Source of the DNA: Gnetum montanum
Taxonomy: Eukaryota; Streptophyta; Gnetopsida; Gnetales; Gnetaceae
NCBI GenBank assembly: GCA_015680685.1
Contig: MNCI01001408.1
Coordinates: 64,001-90,818 of the forward strand
DNA: 26,818 nt
Reading direction: 5' to 3'
The translations under genes and the position numbers were made by a program. The notes under the pieces are model-generated. The model made no database searches and was not told the DNA's origin. It saw only the letters and a list, made by a program, of their open reading frames with translations. Below, piece by piece: positions 19,224 through 26,818 of the stretch (positions within the stretch are counted from its first letter, which is position 1; the number at the start of each line of letters is the position of its first letter).

Positions 19224-21338
19224 CTATGATGCTGCAGAGATTCTTCGGATATTTTTTTTGTTTTGAATATATCCTACTCCTAATAATTGTTTCAACAGTT
19301 CTGAATGCTTTATAGGTAGGGCTGTATATTTTGAACGATCTTTATGCTCGAATTTTGGTTTTGACTGTGAGGGCTTTTCAAGGACAAGTGCTTCTTGGCC
19401 GGTGCTGCTTGCACTAGCCGTTGTCTCGGTAAGCGCTGTGGGTGCCTTCTTGTTATTCTTGTTTTTGGCACCCTCGGCCAGCGCAGCTACTGTCGTCATT
19501 GCTATTTTACCTTTTTCTTTACCCTTATTGTTGGCATTCTTATAGGCCACATACACTGGGTCTTTACTAGCCTCCACAGCATCTTGGATGCTCTTAGTTT
19601 GTGCGAAGGCTTGACTCAGGGAGCAAGGGGCAAGGTAGTATAGTTTAGACTTGATGAAGTCGTTAACTGCTCCTTTGAAAATAGCCAACAGATGGGCTTC
19701 CGCGATAGGCTAACGGATTTCATTCAAAGTAGCACTCCATCACTGTATAAACTTCTAAACTAGCTCAAGCAGGTCTTATTTCACTCCCATAAGTTGGTCT
19801 AATGTGACTTCCAACTTTAAATTGTATTTAGAGCGAGTCACAAATTGTGTTAGGAGCTCTTCCAAGGTTGAGATGGAAGAGCGAGGGAGTGCTCGATACC
19901 AATCCAAGGCCTTACCTGCCAGAGACATTGCAAAGACACAGATAATCGTATGGGGCCATTGTTGTAGTAGCAAAGATTTAGACCTGAAGGTAACAAGATG
20001 AGCATTAGGATCACCTTACCCATTGTATTTAGTAAAATGGGGCGAAGACATCCCTGGAGGCAACGACAACATGGGGACTACTGGGCTGATGGGATCATCA
20101 TGGTAGAAATCCATGACCTGTATCGTATCAGAGCCAGTAGCTTTAAGGTGCTTAACTTCCTCGGTGAGGGTTTGAATAAGCAAAAAAGCTTGATCTAGAC
20201 CTGTTGATGATGAAGTTGGCGCTGGAAGAGTAGGGGGTTGGACTAGAAGAGTAGTACCAGGCAATGGGAAGGGAGCGATAGCTTGGCTGGCAGACGACGC
20301 AACCGGGACTGTCCCCACAGACGGAGCTGCTTGTGAAACCCACCACCCAACAGGTTGTGCAGAAAAATTGGTCGTCACCAGATGTGTAGGATGGAAGGTG
20401 TAAGGATGTTGTGCAATTATCTACGGGACATGTGTGGTAGATGCAACTAAGGGTTGCACACCATAGAACACAGATTGATTTTGTTGTGCAACAGGCATGA
20501 TCAACTGACCAGCCATAGGTTGTTGAATAGATCGCTGCGATTGAATGGTGGTTGCGATCTGTTGCCTTACAATGGGCTGTGACGATAAGGTTTGCACCAG
20601 ATTTTGCACTGGGTGAGTTATAGGCGTGGTATGGACCTACACTTGGGGAATGAAATGGGGGGCGGTAGATGCAGGTATCACCGATGGAATACTGATTACA
20701 TGTGGTGAGGGGATTACTCCCACATTATTTTGAGGTGGCATTTGTACCTACAAGACCGAGGATTGCATGGTGGCCTACGGGACGATGGGAATATGCATTT
20801 GGGTGGTCATTATTGGGTTGAGATGGGCAACCTCTTCGGTAAGAGGATTAAATAGGGGATTCGCATATGTATGGGGGCTGAGGATATGGTATGAATCCAC
20901 ATGTTCCGACTGAGCTGCAAATTCATCTTCCTCTTCCTCCTCATTTTGAGGTTCTAGAATAGACTGTGTATTCTGGTTCTTAGCCATAACCAGTTGGGAC
21001 AGGAGTTCATGATAATGATCGGTCAGGGGGATGATGTCATATGTAGTAGGGGTGAAGTCTTGACCCCCTTTGTGGATCATCTCATAATTTTGTTTTGCTT
21101 CCATCTCGGCTCGGCTAAGGGCAAGCTTTGCCTGGATCTTGACACAAATGAAATTATACTCTTCAAGAGTCAAGACGGTAAGTGAAGGATCCTTGCCTTG
21201 TAATTGCAATAAATGACGCGACGGTCCTTGAGGTCCTATCACACCAAAAGCTGATTTGGGAACGATAATGGGATTTACAGTTATGGCACCTGAGACAGTG
21301 GTGATCATAGCGGCAGTGGTTGTATGTGCAGAATCCAT
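19224..21338 (-). pseudogene. Element B gag, decayed
   Basis: Structural protein forming the virus-like particle. The N-terminus starts MDSAHTTTAAMITTV and contains LEEYNFICVKIQAKLALSRA, an acidic run EEEEEDE, then a Q/P/S-rich variable region. The Retrotrans_gag core follows at about 20070-19600: FTKYNG, GDPNAHLVTFRSKSLLL, MSLAGKALDWYRALP, LEELLTQFVTRSKYNLKL and AEAHLLAIFKGAVND. A basic tail (KGKEKGKIAM) ends the frame. All segments are in one frame interrupted by several stops, and the zinc-knuckle part is shifted. The ATG at 21338 lies 227 nt inside the PBS. Confidence 0.88.
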
Positions 21339-21564
21339 CTCTCAAATAGGTCGATAACAATAAACGAAAAGATTTAAAAGGTGATGGCAAAACGAAATTG
21401 CGATTGGGCTTTCTACCCTGTAGGATTCCAAAGGAATCATTACTGTGACCAATCTACATCACATGATTTCGTAAACTTCCCTAGAGGTATTACATTTACG
21501 TTGTGTGAACGTGGGTACAGATTACTTACAGGGTTACCCATAAAATACGGATCAGAGGTTCAGG
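21339..21564 (-). other. Element B untranslated leader
   Basis: Short stretch between the PBS and gag with no conserved frame. RNA packaging signals would be expected here, but I see no clear structure. Element C has a longer leader filled by tandem repeats at the same place. Confidence 0.5.
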
Positions 21565-21581
21565 CCCTCCTTCTAGCACCA
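21565..21581 (-). other. Element B primer-binding site
   Basis: TGGTGCTAGAAGGAGGG on the minus strand, 6 nt from the LTR edge. It is identical to element C's PBS, so it is under family-wide conservation. The TGG start fits a tRNA CCA end; the tRNA species is not assigned. Confidence 0.85.
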
Positions 21582-22321
21582 GAAAACTGTAACGACGAAA
21601 AATGTCAGTCGCTGGAAATACCGAGTGAAGATCCGTGTACACAGTCTTAACCACGGATCCGTGTGAGGGCCGTGCTGGAAAAAACGAATCCAAGGTGCCC
21701 TGAACGGTCTTGTCGATCAGACGGGGCTTACTTAATCAGTAAATTGTTGAATATCGCAATAATATATGTATTATATATATATATTCCATGAAACAAATTA
21801 ATTCGATGAATCATAGAATGAGTAGAAAACAATGTAAAGAACTTGAAATAACGACAACGTTAACGCGACAAGGAAGATCAGATTTAGAAAAGATGCATAA
21901 TTCCAAGATCTATGTTTGACTCGAAAGCTGAATATATTGCATACAACATTCCAACGGCAGACTTCGCTTATCTTTATGCGAAGCATACACAAAACAACAA
22001 GAAAACTGTTCAAAAGGGAGTACAAAATGAAGCTTGATCTACCTCGTAAGCCAAAAGTGGAATTCAAGGAAGGTCAACCTAGGATGTCTATCGATCAACT
22101 GTTTTTGATCAATAAACCTTGCCAATCATACCAAATGATCTCTCGATCTCTAATCTGCTTCTTTTGCCTTCGGTAATCTTTGCTCAAAGCTGCTAATGAT
22201 CGCCAATGAAGAGGATAGTGTTTTCACCAAAAGATTGATCGCTCCTGCTGCCAATGCTCAAACAATGTTTTCTCTCTTTTTCAAAAGAAGAAAAATCCCC
22301 CTTTTCCTCCACCAACCGGAG

Positions 22322-22329
22322 TATTTATA
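22322..22329 (-). promoter_or_regulatory. TATA box of element B 5' LTR
   Basis: TATAAATA on the minus strand in the same context as in the left LTR. Transcription would start some 30 nt further left, giving the genomic RNA that reads gag to integrase. Confidence 0.6.
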
Positions 22330-22707
22330 AGTTCAGCATCACGTGGGAAGGCACAGCCCTGATGACATGTGTCTCGAACTTTTAGAATGCCGTTGACTTG
22401 ACAATTTTTATGTTGAAGCTGGTCATGCCGCATTGCATTTTGGGGGGGGAGGCAAAGTACGTTGTAAACCACTCCTGCTGAAGCTGCCTCATGATTACGT
22501 TGCGATATGCTAATAAGCATATTACTACATATGGATAGTAGGTGCGTGTCTGGTATTGCCTTAGCTAACTCTGTATTACACTTGTTTAGGCTACATAGCG
22601 TGGCAGAGCGTAATAGAGCATAAAAGTAGTTAACTCAAGCTGCTTTGCACTTATTTAGGCTGCAAAGCGTAATGGAGCGTAAAAAAATAGTCAACCTCAC
22701 AACAAGT

Positions 22708-22742
22708 TACGCTTGTTTACGCTTCGTAGCGTAATAAGCGTA
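22708..22742. repeat. LTR inverted repeat of GCGTAA motifs (right copy)
   Basis: The same TACGCTTGTTTACGCT / AGCGTAATAAGCGTA hairpin as at 6692-6726, unchanged although the LTR copies differ at many nearby sites. Confidence 0.8.
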
Positions 22743-23172
22743 GAGCGACCAATCTGCAAAAAAGAAGTCAATCTGCTACACTCCTTTGGACTCTGACTTT
22801 GACTTCCTCGAAGCTCATTATGCTGCTCTACGTAATGGAGTGTAAATTCAGTCCTGAACAAAAGACTTGGTGGAATATGCGACAAGTCGTAGTTTGCTAC
22901 TTAGGCCTTAAACTTTGTCATATTCGCCGAAGTAAGCTACCTTCCAATGTCGCGCTTCATTAAGTAGAATTACGCTAAGCGATATGACGCTATGTTGCGT
23001 AATGTGGCGTAAAGAAAAAAAACAAAACAAGGTTAGAAATTTTTAAGAAACTTGGAGACTTGATGTTGCGCGTCTCTTTGCCTTGTTCTGTCTTCTGGAT
23101 TTCTGCTGCAAACTTTTGCCCGAATCATGAATCTTCGCCTTAGGCTGATTCGCAATTTCTCACGGTGTTTTA

Positions 23173-23177
23173 GGTAC
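23173..23177. repeat. Target-site duplication of element B, right copy (GGTAC)
   Basis: Matches 5565-5569. Removing element B and one copy leaves element A's RNase H coding sequence continuous at this point. Confidence 0.92.
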
Positions 23178-23560
23178 AACTACCAACAATCTATCCTTTA
23201 CAAGAGGGTACATCATTTTATATCTACCTTTCCATCTTTGACAAGTTCATTACCTCTCTACTCTATAAGAAATATGATTATGAAGTAGAGATGCCAGTGT
23301 ACTACCTTAGCCATGCATTAGTTGCCACAAGACCTGATACACTGAAGTGGAGAAGTATTTTCTAGCACTAGTCTTCTCACTGAAAAAGTAGAGACACTAC
23401 CTCTTCAGAAGCAAAGTCAATGGCATTTGCAAATATAATGTTCTCAGATCCATAATGACCAACATCTATGAGAGTAGCAATATAACCTAATGGAAAGCCA
23501 TAACTGTAGAGTTTGACCTTCACTACATCTCGCAATCCTCGATGAAAGGACAAGCTATAA
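23178..23560 (+). pseudogene. Element A RNase H, continuation of RT
   Basis: Continues the frame cut at 5564: SFYIYLP, PVYYLSHAL and, later, EFDLHYISQSS align with B's PFYIYLA, PIYYLSHAL and EFDLHHIGQSS. Stops and an indel are present. This is the degenerate RNase H typical of Tat elements. Confidence 0.82.
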
Positions 23561-23599
23561 ATGTACAACTCACAGTATCACCTATTAATGACCAAGTAG

Positions 23600-24065
23600 C
23601 TATAGATCTTGAGTTCCCTGATGAGCATATTAACATTGTTAGCCAAGTGTTTGATGGTTATGAGGCAATCATGCACTTTGACGGAGGTTCAACTACCCAT
23701 GGAACCAGTGCCACTACCATCATAACATTTCCATCTAGCGAGATCCAACCCTTCACCTATTGCTTTTAGTTTTCATGTATAAAAAACATAGCAAAGTATG
23801 AGGGTTTGATTAGTGGGATGATGGTAGCTTGTGACCTAGGAATTAGATGCTTAATGATTAAAGGTGATTCACAACTTTTGGCTAACCAAGTAACTGAGGT
23901 CTATGCATGTAAAGCCAAACACTTACAACCTTACTGTGACCTAGGGAAGCAATTGTTACAACAATTTATAGATGTTGATATCTAACACATACCCTAAAGA
24001 AAGAACATCATAGCCAATGCCATTGCAATGTTATCCCTTAGTGTAAAGCTAGATGTGCTTTGTAA
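23600..24065 (+). pseudogene. Element A archaeal-type RNase H
   Basis: MHFDGGSTTHGTSATTI, AKYEGLISGM, IKGDSQLLANQ and VYACKAKHLQPYCD follow B's aRNH closely. The first three acids (D, E, D) are kept, but the last Asp of the LADALA box is Asn (IANAIAM). A stop at 23767-23769 and others break it. Confidence 0.85.
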
Positions 24066-24239
24066 GTTGCCCACCTTAACTATGGACTATGCTATTCCCA
24101 TCATGCAGAACGTTGAAGATACCTTTTTGGCTATCATTCATACTACTCCTACCAAGGAGTGGAATGATGATATCAAATTTTACCATATGCATGATGAATT
24201 ATCACAAGCCCTAACTACTACTCAAAAGGATGTTATAGA

Positions 24240-25425
24240 TAAATGATCAAAGCATTATGCCATTGTAGGTGATAATGCATTATGTCAATAGTCCTATGAT
24301 GACGTATTACTAAAGTGCTTGGGTAAAACCAAAGCCTAATCAATCCTAGAGGAGGTTCACAAGGGCATTTATGGGGGACATATAGGACCTAGAGCTATGA
24401 CTACTAAGATTAGATTACTAGGCTTTTACTGGTCATATATGAAAAGTGGTTGCCTACAAAAGGATAAAATATGTGACATGTGCCAACAGCATAACAACTT
24501 GATACATATGTCACCAACTAAGTTGCATACAACTCAGTTGACTTGGTCATTTCAATGATGGGGGCTGGATATCATTGAACCTATAATGCCTAAGTCTTTG
24601 ACAGGACATATCTTCATCATTACCACAACTGAATACTTTACTAAGTGGGTTGAAGCTATTTTCCTAAGGAAGGCCACATCCAAACAAGTTTTTAAGTTTA
24701 TCTTTGATAACATTGTAGCTTGATTTGGCATACCCATGACCATAGTTACAAATCATGGACCATAATTTAATTACCAATAAATAGAAGATTTCTATCATTA
24801 ACTAGGCATTAAGCATTTCTTCTCGTCACCTTATTACCCTGAAGCCAATGAACAAGAAAAATCAAGCAACAAGGCCATCATCAACTTGCTTAAGAAGATG
24901 TTTAATAATAGCAAAAGCAATTGGAATGAGTGGCTTCTCCATGCACTTTGGGCCTACTATAAAACTTACCATACAGTAACTAGTGTAATACCTTATAGCT
25001 TGATTTATGTTTCTAAAGTTTTTTTACCTTTTGAATTGCATGTGTCGTCGCTTTGGATGACCCTAACTAACTTCATCAATGATGAACAAAGTAAGGAGTT
25101 GCAAATAGTAGACTTGGACTCAATGGAGGAACAACATATGTAAGCACTTACTCATGTCAAGCACTATTAAGAAAGGCAACAATGGCAACAACATCATAAC
25201 CTAACCAAGCGTAAGATTAAAGAAGGAGACCTGGTCCTCAAAGCCATCTATGAGCATGTAGATAATTTCTCAACAAATTGAGAGGGATCCTTTGTTATCA
25301 CCAGAGCCTATGGTACTAGAGCATTTAGGATAGTTGACATGGATGGAAATGAGCTAGCTAATCTATTCAATCATTCTTATCTAAAGCTATATTACATGTA
25401 TCTGATAATCATTCAAAAGTGAGCC
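24240..25425 (+). pseudogene. Element A integrase, decayed
   Basis: HHCC region: VHKGIYGGH and ICDMCQQH. Core: GLDIIEP keeps the first Asp. The second is lost (VTNHGP for VTDNGP), and the catalytic Glu position reads Lys (NEQEKSSNK). C-terminal part: EGSFVITRAYG, LKLYYMYL. Stops include TGA 24556-24558 and TAA 24763-24765, at the same codons as in element B's integrase. Confidence 0.85.
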
Positions 25426-25439
25426 TGCTTTGAACAACC

Positions 25440-25640
25440 TATTAGGGCTTAAAACGTATGTGACCATGGCCTGCCAAGGCCTTAAATTGGCAATATGGCC
25501 TATCAAGGCCTTAAACTGGCACCATGGTCTGCTATGAACTTAAACTAGCACAACAATCATCCAAGGCTTTAAACTAGTACCATGGCTTTCCACAGCCTTA
25601 AACTAGCAACATTGATGACCTGGGTAGCTTAGTTTTATCA
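25440..25640. repeat. Post-integrase KLA-type array of element A
   Basis: About six degenerate units such as CCAAGGCCTTAAATTGGCAA and CAAGGCCTTAAACTGGCACC, spaced about 27-33 bp. It lies directly after the integrase, the same place and the same orientation relative to the element as B's array at 8340-8885. Confidence 0.8.
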
Positions 25641-26533
25641 TTCTATGTGGCCTGTATGCATTGTAATGTTATAACATGTTTTTTTTTTGTTTGGTTTTCT
25701 TGTCCTCTTGGAGTTGTCTTTGTAGGATGAAGCTCAAGGCCATCGTAAGGGTGCAACTCATCATCATGCATAGTAGGATGACCTTGATATGCACAATTCA
25801 ATGAGTTTGTCCTACTATGTCAAGAGTGCTTGTACCATTACCCTCCATAGCATGACTCCTTGAGTCCAACCCCATAACCTGAATATGCACCTTCCATACC
25901 TTGGAAAACAATGTTAACATATGTTTACCATTCATGCACTATATTCATATGATATCTCTTCATCATGCTCCATCCTCAAGTCTACTTGAATCTAACATAG
26001 CTCATTCAATGGAAAAACCATTAAGTTCATCAAGCATAACACACCTTGCTTTGAAGGAAAAATTAAGTTCATTGAGTGTAATGCAACTTACTCAATGGGA
26101 AAAATCATATCAAACCAATCCTAGTAATGATACCCAATGAAGGTTTCATCCCAACAAAAGAAAAGAAGATGGAGGAAGAAAATTTCCAAGAGGCTGAATG
26201 GCCAACAAAGCCTCAAATCCCAACAACCAAAAAAAATCTCAAAGCAAAGTGAGTGGATCCTCAAATGCATTTGCCAAGAAACCAGCACTAAGAATCATTT
26301 CAATATCATGCTATAGCCATCATGTCAACAATTGGAATGCACGTTATCCTTCATGACCATCTCCCTAATGACTATTACCACCATCTCATCATAGCCTTAT
26401 CCTATCATCACAAGCACTCTTCAACATCGTTTGACATGACTAGATCAAGCATATAGAGGGAATGTTAGTGATGGACCTACAATGGTGTTTTGTATTCTTT
26501 GTCAATGCCTCTCAAATGAATCCTCAAAAAACA
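25641..26533. other. Element A 3' non-coding region
   Basis: No protein recognised. Contains short inverted repeats: CATAGTAGGA / TCCTACTATG (25769-25778 and 25810-25819) and CATTGAGT / ACTCAATG (26070-26077 and 26090-26097, 12-nt loop with GCAACT). The latter sit at the same relative place as the small hairpins in B (7478-7578). Confidence 0.45.
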
Positions 26534-26549
26534 AACAAAGAGGGGCCAT
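26534..26549 (+). other. Polypurine tract of element A
   Basis: AACAAAGAGGGGCCAT, identical to element B's PPT on its own strand, directly before the LTR start. Confidence 0.88.
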
Positions 26550-26818
26550 TCAAACACCACTAAAATTTTAATATTATAATCATTTCTCATTATGTGACTT
26601 TCACCCCATGAAACTCAAGGAAGAACTTTGTTGTATATGTGAGGATGGTAGCCCATGGTGGGCAATCTCACATGTTTCATACTTTTGTGGCTAAAAAATG
26701 CCTCGTAAGTGGTTAAATCATCATTCCCCAAGTGAAAAGAGTCATCTAGTATCTAGGTTTAGGCTTGGGGAAGTCAAAAATGCCTTTTGGAATGCCAAAA
26801 ATGGCAATTTAATGGGTT
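26550..26818 (+). repeat. Element A 3' LTR, start only
   Basis: Begins TCAAACACCA, corresponding to TGAAACACCA at B's LTR edge; the expected TG is now TC. Runs to the window end. Little similarity to B's LTR is visible after the first dozen bases. Confidence 0.7.

Larger units (their letters stand above)
5570..23172 (-). mobile_element. Element B: complete 17.6 kb Tat/Ogre-like retrotransposon
   Basis: Two LTRs in the same orientation (5570-7156 and 21588-23172), PBS inside the right one, PPT inside the left one, and a 5-bp target duplication. Order on the minus strand: gag, zinc-knuckle-like tail, protease, 5.1 kb spacer holding an antisense gene and a repeat array, RT-RNase H, aRNH, integrase, repeat array, PPT. 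The aRNH places it in the Tat group. It is inactive, since gag and pol carry many stops and at least two or three frame changes. By eye the two LTRs differ mostly by C/T and G/A transitions, often at CpG. It inserted into element A's RNase H region. Confidence 0.95.
21588..23172 (-). repeat. Element B 5' LTR (right copy, 1585 bp)
   Basis: Begins TGTAACGACGA and ends GGTGTTTTA. The terminal CA has become TA, whereas the left copy keeps CA. It aligns with 5570-7156 over its full length with scattered differences, mostly transitions. It carries the promoter (TATA box at 22322-22329) that would have transcribed the element leftwards, and the hairpin repeat at 22708-22742. Confidence 0.95.
2994..26818 (+). 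mobile_element. Element A: old Tat-like retrotransposon, split by element B
   Basis: Plus-strand pol runs from about 4310 to 5564 and resumes in the same protein domain at 23178, continuing through RNase H, aRNH, integrase, polypurine tract and the first ~270 bp of a 3' LTR that leaves the window. The 17.6 kb between is element B. Gag, protease and 5' LTR are not seen; they may lie left of element C, which may itself be inserted in A. That part is inference, and 2994-4010 is assigned to A only by position. A is much more decayed than B: many stops, lost catalytic residues and few CpG. Confidence 0.8.

Overview
The window looks like nuclear DNA of a land plant with a large, repeat-rich genome. 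It holds no bacterial operons, no rRNA or tRNA genes that I can see, and no intact single-copy host gene. Almost all of it is Ty3/gypsy LTR-retrotransposon DNA of the Tat/Ogre type, recognised by a degenerate RNase H followed by a second, archaeal-type RNase H (aRNH) before the integrase, a combination known from plant Tat elements. A gymnosperm or another giant-genome plant would fit, but the sequence does not settle the species.

Layout. (1) 1-2993, minus strand: the 5' LTR, primer-binding site, leader and N-terminal gag of one element ('element C'), running off the left edge. (2) 2994-5564 and 23178-26818, plus strand: a heavily decayed related element ('element A') with RT on the left and RNase H, aRNH, integrase, polypurine tract and the start of its 3' LTR on the right. 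(3) 5570-23172, minus strand: a complete but inactivated 17.6 kb element ('element B') inserted into the RNase H region of A. It is flanked by the 5-bp duplication GGTAC and bounded by LTRs of 1587 and 1585 bp. A, B and C are related: B and A share the PPT/LTR junction, and B and C share the PBS and LTR ends.

Element B reads right to left: 5' LTR, PBS, gag, zinc-knuckle-like tail, protease, a 5.1 kb spacer, RT-RNase H, aRNH, integrase, a tandem-repeat block, PPT, 3' LTR. The spacer between protease and RT is where Ogre-type elements carry an intron, and it ends in a strong 3' splice site directly before the RT frame.

The most unusual object lies inside that spacer in antisense orientation (plus strand, 12834-16868): a decayed gene of about eight exons. 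Several GT-AG introns keep one reading frame. It starts with a NIF/FCP1-like HAD phosphatase domain lacking key catalytic acids, continues into a domain resembling plant transposon-associated proteins, then a coiled coil and an acidic tail. Its nine in-frame stops are each one C-to-T change away from CAA, CAG or CGA. Being antisense, its introns would survive passage of the element through RNA.

A second recurring oddity is a 27-36 nt repeat, reading roughly '..CHDVKLA..' or '..CNGLKLV..' in the element sense. It occurs after the integrase in B and A, in the protease-RT spacer of B and A, and inside gag of C.
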